A stretch of 64,000 nucleotides of DNA from Chlamydoabsidia padenii (lineage: Eukaryota > Mucoromycota > Mucoromycetes > Mucorales > Cunninghamellaceae). A model generated the notes under the pieces. The model worked only from the letters and a program-made list of their open reading frames with translations, made no database searches and was not told the origin of the DNA. Below are positions 9,728 to 22,192 of the stretch, one piece after another (position 1 is the stretch's first letter; every line of letters starts with the position of its first letter). The translations under genes were made by a program, and so were the position numbers. The stretch lies in the NCBI GenBank assembly GCA_025330725.1, contig JAIWND010000046.1, forward strand, positions 1 through 64,000, given 5' to 3'.

Positions 9728-12700
9728 CTACCAATCTATATTATCTACATCCTCATCCTCATCACTACTTTCATCAGAAGATGATGACGAAGGAAGGTTG
9801 TGGGAGGAATTCAAAGAGACTGAAGCAGGGCACTCAACGGTCAAGTCTGCAAAATAAACATCTAAAGAAGGTAGTGGTTCTAAAACAGAGAAGCTACTTA
9901 GGGCTGGCTTGATATTGGTATCGACAATTGTTGGTGCATTAGTTGATTTTGAGGGTGATGTCACTGTTTCCCGATCTGTTTTTGTCCAATCCATTCCAGT
10001 GCTATTATCGAGTTCATCTTTTTCATCGACATGATTTTCGTGCAGCAATTTCATGTCCATTAACGTATCCATAAAGGTTCCAAATATAGCGTCTACTCTA
10101 GGTAAAATATGACTTGGAACATTGAAAATATCGCCGTCGATTTGATCATGCCGATCAAATGGCCCCTTTCGCTCCGTACTTTTACCCCGAACAGCATCAT
10201 TACGAACCAGTGTGTTCGCATGAATACGAGACTGCAAGGCCAAGGCATCTTTCGTTTTCCGTTGCTGCCTAGAACCATAGGCGTCATTAAAGAGTTTTCG
10301 TTCTTCAACAGAGGGTAAAGAACCGATTGTGATTTCTTGCTCCATTGTTTCCTCCAACTTGGTTGCTTTCACTACTGACATGATCTTGATGGTGTGGTTA
10401 GGTTGCAAGTATGCTAAATCACTAAATGACATGACTGTGTCACCGGTGTTGTTGTTTTTGCCATTACTATCATCAGAAGCGACGTCATGGTGACGATGAC
10501 TATCCAGAGTAGATGGAATCCAGGCAACCCCCTGGCAGACAAAGTTCAACGCTTGAACAAGTAAAGGTTGAGGAGATGATGGCTCAAATAACACCAATTG
10601 GGAGATATTGCTGTAATCGTCTTTCACAACAGCAACGAATCTGTCTTTTCTCGGATCTACTGAGACATATCTTGCCTGCATTTGATAGCTCCACCACACT
10701 AAAAGTAACGTAAACACTAACCCGTTAGTTCTGTTTTCTCATATTTAGGGAAAAACGAGGATTTCAAAGTCAAGTTTACCTGTGCAGGTTAATAAATTCC
10801 AGACAAACAGGTGGGATTTGCTTTTTGAGACGAGGTAAGGCGAATCATTAATAAAATGCAGCGATTTGATGTAGTCCACTTCCGATGTGCTTAGTGTTCC
10901 TTGTATAGTATTTTGATAGGGGTCCCAAACAGTGACTACGGGTCCGAATGCCACAGTGAGCATGCTACCATCGGCGGAAAAAGCGGAAGCGGATGGCCAA
11001 AAGTTGCGGTAAACACCTACCGATCGACATGTCCAAGCGACTTCATTGGCATCAGAAATTGTGGTATTGTAAGCACGGCCCAGCTGAGAAGAAAGATGCC
11101 ATACTTTAAATGTTTTATCCATAGAAGTGGTAATGGCCATAGGAAAAGAGGCAGAAGGATGAAAGCACAATGATGTTATTTCTTCAGTATGAGGTCGGTC
11201 AACACGAGTGTGCAGAATATAGGTTTGTTGATCGTGATCCCAATGCCAAAACTTGAGGTAGACTTCGATTGTAGTGATTTGATCATTGCGCATATCGACA
11301 GTAGCCATCCACTCGCCATTGGACGAAAAGGCAACCATTGCGACATGTCCACGATCTGCTGTTGTAGCTGCATTATTCTGACTTGTTTGGCGCACATTCC
11401 GATTGTTTGGGATAATTTCCAGCTCCAACGCATGATGGTCAACCTTGCTGTCGTAAAATTGTATACTCCCTGGAGCACCATTTAAAACCAGATGGTGATT
11501 ACGAGGTTCAACCATCATGCCTTGAGCCCATACCAGATTAGTGGAGCATGTGCGATATGTACGATCTTGTTGCTGTTCTTGAAGTTCCAGTTGTTGCTGC
11601 CTTCTATCCCATTGCTGCACCCCTTGAATCACTTGTTCCACGGTTTGAGTAACACCATTGATTAATCGGATTGAATTATCACCGAGCGAGACACAGAAAT
11701 GCTTGTAGTCAGGAGTGATATTTATAAAGCTTATCTCACCACCTATACGAGGGAAGTACCTGCGGAAGCCAGTGCCTAGTTGCCAAACTACCAAAACAGA
11801 TTCACCACCACCAGATAAAAGATAATTACCATCGTCCATAAACTTTAATGCTCGAACAGGTGTACTATGCCAGTGATGGCTTTCAGTTACAGGTCCCCTA
11901 GTGTTTTCCGTCCCATAATGATAAAAAGTGATCCGACCGGTGCGTTGGCCCACTGCTATAAACGTTGATGTTGGGCTGAATGCAAGTTGAGTGATGCCTT
12001 CTTGAAAAGTGTAACTAGGAAAAAACAACGATAGTTCCAAAATATATTAAACGTCTTAAGGCTTTGTATCTTCCTTTTTTTACTACTTTGACCAGGTTAG
12101 AAGACTTACGATTGGAATTGAGCCATTGAAACGTCAGAATCACTATAATTGATGGGCCAAATGTATAAAATAAATCGAGTACCCATGGCCAAATACTTCC
12201 CATCAGCTGAGAGACTAATTACACTACAGTCATTTAGTTCTACTACCAGTCTCGTTCTGTTTTTATCATCATCGTTGCCAGTCGCAGTAGTTGTGGATGT
12301 GTCCAAACGGTATTGATACACCTTTGACATGCTTTCAGTAGTTGCCATTTCGGTATCATCGACAGACGTTTTCTTTGGTAACAGTGTCTTGTCCTTTGTG
12401 TTTGGCGTCACCAATAAGTAAGCATGCTCAGGATCACTAGGTAGTAGGATGAGCTGTTCAATGGGCAGGTTGACGTCAAAAGTCTGTATATATAATATTA
12501 ATAAATAAAAGTGTCAGTACAGCACAATAAATGGACAAAAACACACCGTGTTAACAATACCTTTAACAAGACATCATCATTGTAATCCCACAATTTGATA
12601 GTGCCGTCTAAACTAGCAGAAAGTAATTGCAAAGGATTCTTGGGATTCAAAAGGACACAAGTAACCTTATCCTTGTGCGAGCCTTCCACCGAGGATCTAG

Positions 12701-13018
12701 ATAACGTTTTGACAGCCGCGCCAGTAGCAATACTGTAAATCTTTATGGCTGATCCGACCCCAGAGAAAAAATATCTAGAATGGTAGAGTGGGTGGTTAGT
12801 GAATGAATATCAGAGAGCACGTATAATCGTATACAGGTATCACTCAAACCTTACTTCGAATCCTTGGTAAATTCGAGTGGACTTTGACTGATGTTACCAC
12901 CAACAGTTTTTGACAAGATCAATTTTTCTTTTCGGCTGATAAAGTCTGAGGTTTTGTCACCACCACTCGTCTTGGTTGCCGTTGTTGTTACTGATTTAAT
13001 TTTCTTGTTCTTCACCAT
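9728..13018 (-). CDS. NAN1: WDR75/Nan1 (UTP17) WD40 protein of the small-subunit processome
   Basis: Five exons on the minus strand: 13018-12855, 12774-12561, 12483-12110, 12014-10780, 10698-9728. They total 2958 nt (985 aa), with phases matching at each junction. The first in-frame ATG is at 13018. The N-terminal half is a run of WD40 blades: LSASLDGTIKLWDY in exon 2 and SGGGESVLVVWQ in exon 4 match the WDR75 pattern. The LVLNGAPGSIQFY stretch and a HILPRVDAIFGTFMD segment near the C-terminus (counterpart of the HVLPS region of the family) support orthology rather than a generic WD40 protein. WDR75/Nan1 belongs to the t-UTP/UtpA complex that binds nascent pre-rRNA in the nucleolus and couples Pol I transcription to processing. 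It is slightly longer than animal or yeast proteins (about 830-900 aa). The C-terminus is Ser/Asp-rich and acidic. Confidence 0.92.
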
Positions 13019-14020
13019 GGTACACTTTTCGTTCAATGAAGTTACTGTGTTATTTATTTCAAAGTGTTAGCTATTTTTTCGGTCAAAGTTATCAGGGTGA
13101 GCTTTTTACAGTACCTTTTTCAAATGAATTACAGAATTACAAAGAGATCAAGAGTTTTTTTTAGGAAACGATGAAAAAGTTTTTTCCATGAAAAGCGTGT
13201 CACAAAAATATGAAACGGAGTTTGTTTGACATGATTGCAGCTTGTTGCATAGTCAGGTTTACGAAAAATCAAAAGAGCAATAGACTACAAAGAGCGAATG
13301 TCTCACGAATTGAGGATTGATGTGATCAGATGACAAAATCGTTTAACACACTGTGGAAGAAAAGAATACTTCATAAACCCAATACGGTAGTCTGTCACTG
13401 CTTCGACCGGAGTTCACGGAAAAGTAAATTGTCAACATCCAGTCTGCCACAGTTACTTGGTCACCAAATCAGAGTAAAATAGAGGGAACATTGATCCTGC
13501 CAGACACAAACAGTAACAGTCGAAAGTGCTGTGAAAGGAGGTCGTTAGTTAAGTCACCTTAGATACTTTTGCTAGGATCCTTAATGAATAGAACCACATC
13601 TCAAATAGGATCAAACATTCCTTAGAAGCGATATAATAACCAAAACTCGTCTTCCTCAACTACGAATCGACGGTGATCCTGAAGGTGGCAATGCCGGTAT
13701 GGGGATCTATTGTCAAACCTACTTACCCGACGAAGTAAACAGACCGGCGTCTAGCACCGCTGACACAGAAAAGTAGAGTATTATTACTACATACAATTAA
13801 ATAAACTAAATGTCTCAAGCACAAACATATTACGAAAATTGGGTTAATTACGGAAGCAATTTTGTCAAAATGCAAAGAAACTCACGACAAGGCGAAGAAT
13901 TGTAATAGTGTTTTTTCGGAAGGTGTAAACAAAGAAGGGCACTGTTCCCTCCTCAATACTTTATTTAAGTGATGAGCTCCATATTCAATGTAAACTCTAA
14001 ATGGTTATTTATTGGATGAT
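13019..14020. other. 1 kb intergenic region upstream of NAN1
   Basis: No rRNA, tRNA or snRNA pattern was recognised. A 56-codon plus-strand frame ends at 13776 but has no start or partner exon. The NAN1 promoter presumably lies near 13020-13300; no clear TATA box was found. Confidence 0.5.
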
Positions 14021-16620
14021 TTAGTTGAGCAAACTGTATTCATACTCCGTGAAAATTTGACATTGGCAAGCACAGTTACTGACAGGACAACTTGAATGCT
14101 TCTGGAACCAGTCGAACATGTGGACAGCATGTCCACCGTGACGACATGTTTGACACCACGTAAACCAAGAATCAAAATTAGACGGGTCTTCTATCAGATA
14201 AAAAAGAGGTCAAGACAAAAAAATTGCATGTAAGGCGGATTCAAATGACTAACCATGGTTTGTGTTGTTTGATGCCATTGCTTGTCGTATCGAGTCAATT
14301 GGCGTGCCCATATGTAGTAAACAGAGTGCACATCGTGGTAATGGTTTTCGGCAACTTGGGCATACTGTGGCCTAAAATAAATGTTGTAGCATAAAGTAAA
14401 TGATTTTTTTTTTCCTTCGGCCGAACTTAAATAATTGTACCTTTTGCTTGCCACTTATTCGGCTTCCCGAGGCTGGAGAAATATTTGCTTGGACATTCAG
14501 TCTTTTTCCATCACGACTACGGATATTTTGTATTAATAGACTATGACCTAATGTTTGGGCACAATATGTACAGCGTACATAGACTTGGGGTGATGCAATG
14601 TCTTCAGATGCATTCATATATTTTCCTCGTTCGATATCAAATTTAGCTCTAGTATGCCAAAACTGCCACCTATTCAATAACTGTCGGTAGCTTTTTGAAA
14701 AAATTGACATCAATATTTATCTTCAATGCCGAATTCTACTCATAAAAGGTGTTGTTTTTGACACTGACCTTTCAATCCATTCTTCCGCGCGAGTATCCTG
14801 CAACCTTCGTGGTACTACAAAGGCGACAAGTAAAGCAGCTGTTTGTACATCACCATACCGATTAACCATCTTTTCGAGTAAATCCATCCCTCGATTGCTT
14901 AATCCTGTCAATATTAAACCCTCGATATCACCTTCGGATATAACATCATCCATTGAGCGAGAGAGATACATTACTAACTGTTATAGAATGAACATGTGAG
15001 ATATGTGTATATTCTTCAGACAATTTAGTCGACAAGCCTACCTCATCATCGTCCAAAAATCGTAAAGCTATAGCAACTCTTTCTCGTAAAGGTAAAGCAG
15101 TATCCAGTAAAACGCGTTCCCAACTATTAGAAGCAATGTATTCAAAGATGGCTTTTAGATATGGTTTATGTGCCATATCTCTGCTAATTGATTCGCAAAG
15201 GTGCCGCCACGTTGGCGCTGGGGTTGAGTTTGCTTGTTGGTAGCCTGCAAGTACTACAGACATCAGCTTGTGCTGATAACCTTTGATGTTGGTTGTAAGA
15301 AACGAAAGAAAAGTGAGGCTGTTATTTGCAAAGGTATTCAAAATTTGAAAGATAATGAGATCGATAATTTGGACTTACTATCGTTAGATACGGAAGCATT
15401 AGAAAGGGATTCAATGGCGCGGTCTGTCAGCCCGTTGAAAATAGACCAAGCCGCTGCCTTGTCATATTCACCTTTTAATTCCAAACTACCAATTTGATTT
15501 ATGCTTCAAGTTACTAAATACGGACTTTTAACTTTTTGTTTATTATTACCTCAAAAGCATTTCTTCCAGTTGATCTCTGGTTAAATCAAATCCGCATGTC
15601 ATCAGAGCAAGTTTTCGCTGATCAAGTTTGGAAGTTGTCGGAATTATATATAATGGTTGTTTCTCCGACTCATTAGGTGAAGTCGGTTGGAAATCTTTTT
15701 TCTTATTAGAAGAAGGCCGCTTTGGGGGTGAGGGTATATTGGGTCGTGGGGTGTTTGAAGGAGAAGCTTTTCGTCCTTGTAGCCCTAAAAAAAGTTTCAA
15801 GTAAAGTAAGACTATCGATGAAGTTTCGTGGTTCCGTTCTAGGTTTTTATATATATATATTTTATAATTTATTTTATATGTATATATATATATATATTAC
15901 CAGATCCCATGCATATGTGATAAACCCCTCTGAGATTATAATCCATACTACCGAATTGACCCAATTTGTTTGTCGATTCAACAGCTCCTTCAGGGAATCA
16001 AATGAATTAGTAAACGTTAATTGATTTCACTCAGATAAACCCTTTCTCCGCTAATATCCTTACTGTCCATCCATTGCCAGGTCTCGCGTAGTTTTGCATC
16101 TTGGTTTATGATAAGGCTGTTTTGAGTACACTATTTCAATGGTAGGAAAGATAAGGAAAAATCACTTCTTTTTATCCTATGTCTTTACGTACATTCATAA
16201 GATATTCTGTCCGAGCTCGCTCGCGCATTGTAACACTAATGTCATCTCGCAGTTGACCTAAATTCCTGGGCTCGTATCTTTGATCACTACATAAAAGAAA
16301 ATTATTGACTTCAAACGTCAACTTTCTTTACATATTATAAAAATTCTCTTTTTCTTTTTCCTCATCTCCTCTTTTGAACATACTTAAACGTAGACGCTTC
16401 ATCAGTAATGCGTTCTACCGGAAAATATGTAATTATTTGATCGAATTCTGTCGTGGCGATTCCACCTTGAGGTTGCCAAGACATGTTTTTTTTTTCCAGA
16501 AAGCAGTTGTTTGAGATGTGTGAAAGATTTTAGGACTTCCATATAATTTGAATTCCCGAATCCGATTTTCCAAATCAGTGATCAGTGGTTGAAGAACCCA
16601 CTTTAACTTTTCATTCCTCC
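14021..16620 (-). CDS. MIOS: MIOS/Sea4 (GATOR2/SEACAT subunit), missing its N-terminal beta-propeller
   Basis: Ten coding exons on the minus strand fit perfectly in phase: 16286-16193, 16130-16031, 15987-15901, 15784-15550, 15485-15379, 15280-15042, 14977-14769, 14690-14441, 14371-14254, 14190-14021. An eleventh (16484-16384) starts MSWQPQ; together they give 569 codons. The C-terminus is diagnostic: [46 protein letters not shown] and the RING-like [15 protein letters not shown] followed by [14 protein letters not shown] is a GATOR2 subunit that relays amino-acid status to TORC1 at the vacuole. Upstream, 16610-16500 still reads like the last propeller blade ([14 protein letters not shown]), but a ten-A tract at 16485-16494 breaks the frame, and beyond about 16620 only repeats are seen. 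The remaining propeller blades, roughly 300 residues in animal MIOS, are absent from the window. It is a truncated copy or a gene broken by insertion. Confidence 0.85.
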
Positions 16621-16844
16621 TCCTTTTTCCCCTTCTTCTTCTTCGTCCATCCATCCATCTTTATTCCAATTTAACAGTCATAAATAAAATCATGCATTTT
16701 AATAGGACATCTTCCCTTCCATTTGATAAAACTTATCTTTACCAATCACAACATTTCAGCACACGAATCCAACAAGAAACAACCACAACAATCAACAAAA
16801 TATCAGTAACAGCAATAACAGTTAATGAAGGGGACGATTACAGC

Positions 16845-16910
<66 letters not shown>

Positions 16911-17228
16911 TAATATTATCATAATTGCTATTTATATTTCATTATACTTATTTTATTTTAACTTTGTAGAAGGGCGATTACAGAAACCAGGCACATCGAT
17001 GGAACGACTAGATTAATCGACGAAGGAACACCAGTGACATTAAAAAATCAGATAGGAACTATAATATCAAGCAACAAGGAATGGCAACAACGAACAAAGT
17101 TGGACCACTTAGCATAATATATGACGTAAATAGGATGGTTTGTGTAATAAACACTTTTTTCAAGTCCTTTTAGCCTTGTTTACTTTTTTAATCAAACACC
17201 ACTTACAAAAGCAGCTCCAGCAACTCCT
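16621..17228. other. Repeat-rich spacer with (AAT)n microsatellite
   Basis: A CTT/ATCC pyrimidine-rich stretch at 16620-16665 leads to ATGCATTTTAATAGGA, similar to 5645-5732. An (AAT)n run of about 22 units spans 16845-16911. No gene is seen. Confidence 0.6.
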
Positions 17229-17504
17229 TTGTATTGTTCAGTAAGACTTATAAATGTCACCGATCTGGAGAGTCCCTCAAAAAAGTTCCTGTTACTCGCC
17301 CAAACCAAAAAAGATTTAAAAAAAGTGAACTGCACAGGCGTCTTACAAATTTTTCAACAGGTTAATGATCCATCAGTCGCGAAGTTAGCTTTGAAGATTG
17401 GCCATATCAATCATGTACCAGGAGATCGGTCTGATATCCGCACTTTGCCCCATACATTTGGACACGGCTGCAAAATGGAGGTAGCTGTTCCGAAATCCGT
17501 ATAG
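17229..17504 (+). pseudogene. Possible MULE N-terminal fragment
   Basis: A frame of about 90 codons contains IGHINHVPGDRSDIRTLP. The paired His and basic context resemble the H..NH.P motif inside the zinc-binding N-terminus of the neighbouring MULE (about 18370-18400). There is no start logic and no continuation in frame. Family assignment is weak; it is probably a relic. Confidence 0.3.
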
Positions 17505-17658
17505 ATTCGTTGCGTCAGATCGAAAAGTGGGACAACAAAGAAGGCAAGTCCTCAGTTGAAAGGCCAGTTGTATACGATGATGTTTACAATCAAATGGCGA
17601 AGGTAGATATCAAAAAAAAAAGGGCGCCCAAAAAAAAAGGTAATTCTAGATACACGGA

Positions 17659-17731
17659 CCTTTTCACGATTTTCACGAATTGAATCCCCGTTTTTATATT
17701 TTTAAACTCAGTTTCACGAAGTTCAAATCCC
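17659..17731 (+). repeat. Left terminal inverted repeat of MULE
   Basis: About 73 bp beginning CCTTTTCACGATTTTCACGA. The reverse complement lies at 21096-21169 with roughly 90 percent identity by eye. Confidence 0.92.
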
Positions 17732-17859
17732 AGACAGACTTTGAAGGCAAAAAACTTGAAAAAAAAGAAAGCACAATCTTTTTTTGCCATCTTACTCACC
17801 TTATATTCAACTTCTCCAATACATTGTCTTCTGTTTTTACTCTCTCTCCCTCCCCTTCT

Positions 17860-20230
17860 TTGGATCTTCAATTCTTCGGGTGCAGTAGTTGCCATACTTA
17901 TCGTCATCCTGATATGTTTGTTGGACGCACTCGCAGTTATCGTACGTGTTCTCACTGCCGACACCGTCAAACACCGCCAACTATTGCCCCTTTGTTGGAA
18001 AATATGATTGTTTTGTCCGAACTTCCTCTTGGTGGTGAGTTCCTCTATGAAGGCACAGCAACATACTTTGAAGCCGACGTTTTTATGGACGAACATCTCC
18101 TGGATCTCGGCTACGATGAAATCGTTACTGAAATTCTTGAAACTGTCGAACTCAAGACTGGCTACCAACACTATCGACAAAGAATTGGTGACACGGCGCT
18201 AAGCTCCTCCATCGTCTTCTTTGCCAAATATATCCAAAGGTCGGACGTTCGACAAACTTTGGATCCTGCCACTTGCCGGAGACACGTTGTCTCCCTGCCC
18301 ACATACAACTGTAAAGGCGAAATCAAAGGACACATCCGCAAGGATCAGAATTGGATACACCTTCAAATCACTCATCACGTCAATCATGCCCCTCAGCAAA
18401 CTCGTCGGGTATTTTTAACTGACGAAGAACCCGAGTTTATCACCAGTCGTGCTGCAACAATGTCAAACCCTCAACTTTATTATGCAGCAATCCCCCAATT
18501 CGGTGATCACATCAACAGGGCTCAGGTATACTATTGGAGAATGCATGCTGTGAAAGGTTTGTATCGCCGGCATGATGTCGATATTTCGTTAAATCTCTTG
18601 TGGAAGAATGGAATGATTGCGGGTTTGAACAGGTAAGTAAAAAAAAAAAAAAAGTGGACATGGGGTAGTGAAGTAAAGCGATGATGACTGGGGACAAAAG
18701 GATGGTGGTTGGGGAGAAAAGAATGAAAACGGATGGTTCAACTCGATGGTTGGAATAGATCATTGTAGATATTGCCGATCACTAATAAAAAACGTCTTTA
18801 TTTATATATATGTATCCTATCTATTATTGTTGTCTTGCTTTTGTTTTCTGTTATTGAAGCTTTTGTGGGTGGATAATGAGCGGTATATGGCTTTTGGGTC
18901 TAAAACATCTTTCTTTGACTTGTGCGTGCAATCCTCAGGTATTAATTAAGTAAAAGAATACCACATTGATTCTACTTTCGGTACCAATCAAGCGAATTGT
19001 GAGCTTTACAGGATCCTTGCCAACATAAATGATGCTGTGTTTCCTGTAGCCTATATGGTCTTTAGACATAACACTCAAGATAATGAAGAAGCCGTGCAAC
19101 AGGGGTGTAAAATTCTTGCTATCACTTCACTTTTCGAAATCATGCAACAACAAGGTTTGGATCCCCAGTTTATGTTCTGTGACAGAGACATGTCTGGAAT
19201 CACAGCAATTATTAATATGTGGGGAATTCAAAATCTTCGTCTGTGTCTTTGGCATTTGGGGCAAGCTGTAGATAGTGGGTTATCAACGGCTTAGCGACGC
19301 TCAAGAATAATATACGACGTTAACTTGGCGGTACGCGAATTCTTTTTTGTCAGCAATCAATTTTTGCCTGTACTTCCTCCTAGAACACGTTCAGCCAATG
19401 AAGCTAAAAGAAAAGAAATATTCAGAAAGATGAACGATTATTATTGTAGACATCAATACTTTATTGAAGGTAATAATAGAAGGAGGGAAAAACAAGGAAG
19501 CGGGGTTTGAAAATATCCAAGCATATAAATACCTTTTTTGGGTAACCGTTCAATAGGTGGTCGTGATTTCGTTCCTGGTGATTTCGTTCCTGGTGAATTC
19601 GAGTTACTGGAAAAGCTAATGCATATCCGATGTGTTGAAGAAATGTATGGCTATTGCCTACAACAAAATTGACCAGATGCATGGGTATATTTGTTCCGCA
19701 ACTGGTATACGCAAAACAAGTGGGTCCTATGGGCCAGATCTAATAATCCAGTAGTTCCTAATGGTAAAATCGACAATGTTGGTTGAAGGTCATTGGCGTG
19801 TGTTGAAGCGCAATCATCTATATCACCATAACCGACCAAGGCCAGATTTGTTGTGTTTTATCGTCATAAATAACTACTGTACTGATCTAATCAGTAGTTA
19901 CCGACAAAAGGTGGTGATTCGGCGTGCGCTCCCTGCTTGGGAAGGTAAATATATAAAGACATGGAACAATCGCTTTCTTTAACGGCATCATGTTCCTCGG
20001 GGTAATTACATTACCAATATTGCACTGTGGACATGTAGCTGCCCGCAATTCTACACACGCCGGTTCCTTCTTTGTAAGCATATTGTCCGCGCAAGCAACA
20101 TTGGTGCCATTGCTCCCCACCAATATTTTATTAAACAAAATTTGGAGCGGCCATACATCCAAATGCTCACGGTAAGTCAGAGAATAAAACCACAAATGCA
20201 GAAGTGGGTGTCAATACAAATGTTATAAAG
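17860..20230 (+). pseudogene. MULE transposase (decayed)
   Basis: Recognisable pieces in order: a CxxC...CSHCRHR zinc-binding segment (about 17880-17960); a WRKY/FLYWCH-like H..NH.P part (about 18370); an intron after GLNR at 18634; LLWVDNERYMAFGSK (about 18858-18900); then EYHIDSTFGTN, the first catalytic Asp region (about 18957-18990); FMFCDRDMSGI with the second Asp (about 19171-19205); CLWHLGQAV (about 19243-19270); VEGHWRVLKRN (about 19782-19815), typical of the region before the zinc finger; and a SWIM finger, WTCSC...CKHIV (about 20028-20085). Damage includes an in-frame TAA at 18947-18949, a stop after QAVDSGLSTA (19292) and several frame changes. It is a member of the MULE superfamily and cannot encode an active enzyme as it stands. 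Confidence 0.85.
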
Positions 20231-20433
20231 TAAGTTTTATTAATGTGATTTATATAATTGTTCTATACTAGCCTACAAGACCTAACCAGTACCATCCTGG
20301 CCACATTGGAGATAATATCAACAACAACAACACTGCTGAAAATATCACCCGCCGTCGTAACCGGGCAAACAACACCACCACCACCTTCAACACTGGCACA
20401 GATAACAGCGACAATGCACCTTTTCTCAACAAT

Positions 20434-20844
20434 GTGTCACCCACAATGTCTGATTTATTTTCGTCGCCACTTCCTAGCCAACCATCCCCCACCATTCTAC
20501 CTCTTTTTACCGACCTATCATCCACATTAACCACATCGATATCTTCACAAAGTCCATCATTATCCAACTCTATGTCACAATCCTTGTCGCCTTCATTACA
20601 ATTACCATATAGGCCAAGAGAGCAAGAAGCAACAGCCCGTCGTATGGAGCAGCGGTTGATTCGATGTAGAAGAAGTCAAAAACGTGTTGTAGAGCAGCGT
20701 GACGAACTGCAACGTCAAATCGAAGAGTTACAAAGGAGGAGCCGTCAGCTTGATAACAAGATGGAGACACTCGTGCCAGATGAAGACAGACTTGTTGAAA
20801 TATATGTACAAAGTATCCCGACACAACAAGCCGAAGCTTTCTGA
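20434..20844 (+). CDS. Ser/Pro-rich coiled-coil ORF at the 3' end of the MULE
   Basis: A 136-codon frame lies inside the TIR-bounded element. The first 65 residues are Ser/Pro/Thr-rich and look disordered. The rest is an Arg/Glu/Gln-rich helix (QRDELQRQIEELQRRSRQLD) with heptad spacing, a probable coiled coil. It probably is the C-terminal extension of the transposase rather than a separate gene, because the upstream sequence runs on from the SWIM region through a possible intron (about 20173-20272). No enzymatic motif is seen. Confidence 0.5.
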   Translation: MSPTMSDLFSSPLPSQPSPTILPLFTDLSSTLTTSISSQSPSLSNSMSQSLSPSLQLPYRPREQEATARRMEQRLIRCRRSQKRVVEQRDELQRQIEELQRRSRQLDNKMETLVPDEDRLVEIYVQSIPTQQAEAF

Positions 20845-21095
20845 GGTGCTGATCGTGATGAGTATCTTCGTGTCGTTTCCGCAAGCCGTAGAAGGACCAC
20901 CACGCCAAGAACTTATCGGATATATCACTCATACACAAGACATCTGTGAAGAAAATGTTGATTAGTGTTTCTTTTTTTTATGTTTTATGTTTTTCTTTGT
21001 CTTACTTTATACACGTCGCCACCAATAAATTGTTGTCATTGCTTTTTGATTGATAGTAGAGTCAAACGAAGTTTGATGTCTTTTAAAAGTCCGCC

Positions 21096-21169
21096 CGGAA
21101 TTTGAACTTCGTGAAATTGGGTTTAAAATATGAAAAATGGGGATTCAATTCGTGAAAATCGTGAAAAGG
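21096..21169 (-). repeat. Right terminal inverted repeat of MULE
   Basis: Reverse complement of 17659-17731; ends ...CGTGAAAATCGTGAAAAGG. Confidence 0.92.
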
Positions 21170-21251
21170 CAACATCTTTTTCAGAACGAAGATGATTATT
21201 TTTAATACAGAAGTCATAACAAAGAGTTACTTTTATCTCTTCATTTTTATC

Positions 21252-22137
21252 TCATAATAAAATATACATCGAAACCTCGTATTTAAACCACGACATCTCA
21301 CAGATGATCCAAGGATTCGTTTGGTTCGGGACATAATTGATACCAGAGATTTCTGCCCTGAGGATGACCAGGTATAGACCTGAATAGTTTCCATCGAGCC
21401 GTTGAGAGTCGAGGGGAAAGACCGATTGTTTAAGAGACATCAACCGGTGATCACAGTGTCTTTTAATAGTGAAGTTTTTCCAAAAGTCAGTGTTGATAAA
21501 CGCTTAGACCAAAGGATTGTCGTCAATATCACCAGGTTGTTGATGATGTCGTAGTGAAGGATGGAGAACGATAGTCTTTTGTTGGAGATCCCGGAGTAGA
21601 CGAGCATAGAGAAGAGGGTGTTGAGGAGTGTCGTTGGCATCGGTTACCCGTCTTCCATCAAAGGACGAAGACAGCCTAAATCGTTATCAAAGCAAAAGAA
21701 CAATCCCACCAAATCGTTGCCATGTTTCTTCCCAAGCCAGTGACCAGGAGGAATCTGAAGTGTGATGGAAGAGAGAGGGAGCCGTAGCCAAGTATCAGAA
21801 GAAAGAGGGATCGAGGGGTCCAGCCAACCAAAACCGTCAAGCCTTCAAAAAGACGACCCAATACCGAGGAAGGTGCACAGAGAGGTCAAGCCTGCAATGG
21901 TCGATAAAAGAAAAGAAGTCGGTAGCCAATATCGTTATTTGGAATCAGTCGGAGGTGATGGTGAAGCAGTTGTGAGCAGAAGCGAGGTGAAGGAGAAGGA
22001 GAGAATATCGAAAGAAGCCACCTATGTTGAAGCGGTAGTGTTTGAGTACGAGCATCTAAGAGACCTAGACCACCTTTTTTAACAGGAGCACAAAGAACCG
22101 AGTATCCAATCTTGGGGTTGAAAGCCTTTGGTGACAA
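21252..22137 (-). pseudogene. LINE (non-LTR retrotransposon) fragment, minus strand
   Basis: At 22137-21886 the minus strand reads YSVLCAPVKKGGLGLLDART followed by an LQHRWL segment. PxxxGGLGxxD with a downstream Q/RW is the conserved block after the reverse-transcriptase domain of LINE-1/Tad-like elements. Further downstream, scattered frames (to 21252) keep LINE-like hydrophobic and Trp-rich character but shift frame several times. No endonuclease or RT catalytic motif is present. It is a dead 3' fragment, confidently a LINE but too short for clade assignment. Confidence 0.7.
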
Positions 22138-22192
22138 ACTTGTATATAACAGCCTTTTTTATAAAATTAAAAAATGCCCAGCTTTTTTCTGT

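Larger units (their letters stand above)
17659..21169 (+). mobile_element. 3.5 kb Mutator-like element with ~74-bp TIRs
   Basis: Long inverted repeats at 17659-17731 and 21096-21169 enclose a decayed MULE transposase (zinc N-terminus, DDE core, SWIM finger) and a Ser/Gln-rich coiled-coil C-terminal ORF. Both ends are present, so it is structurally complete though coding-dead. I could not find a convincing 9-11 bp target duplication directly at these ends, so the exact borders may be a few bases off. Confidence 0.88.

Noticed and set aside
13608..13776. 56-codon plus-strand frame with a protein-like C-terminal sequence between NAN1 and MIOS
   Set aside because: No start codon, no partner exon with matching phase, no recognised family; left as spacer.
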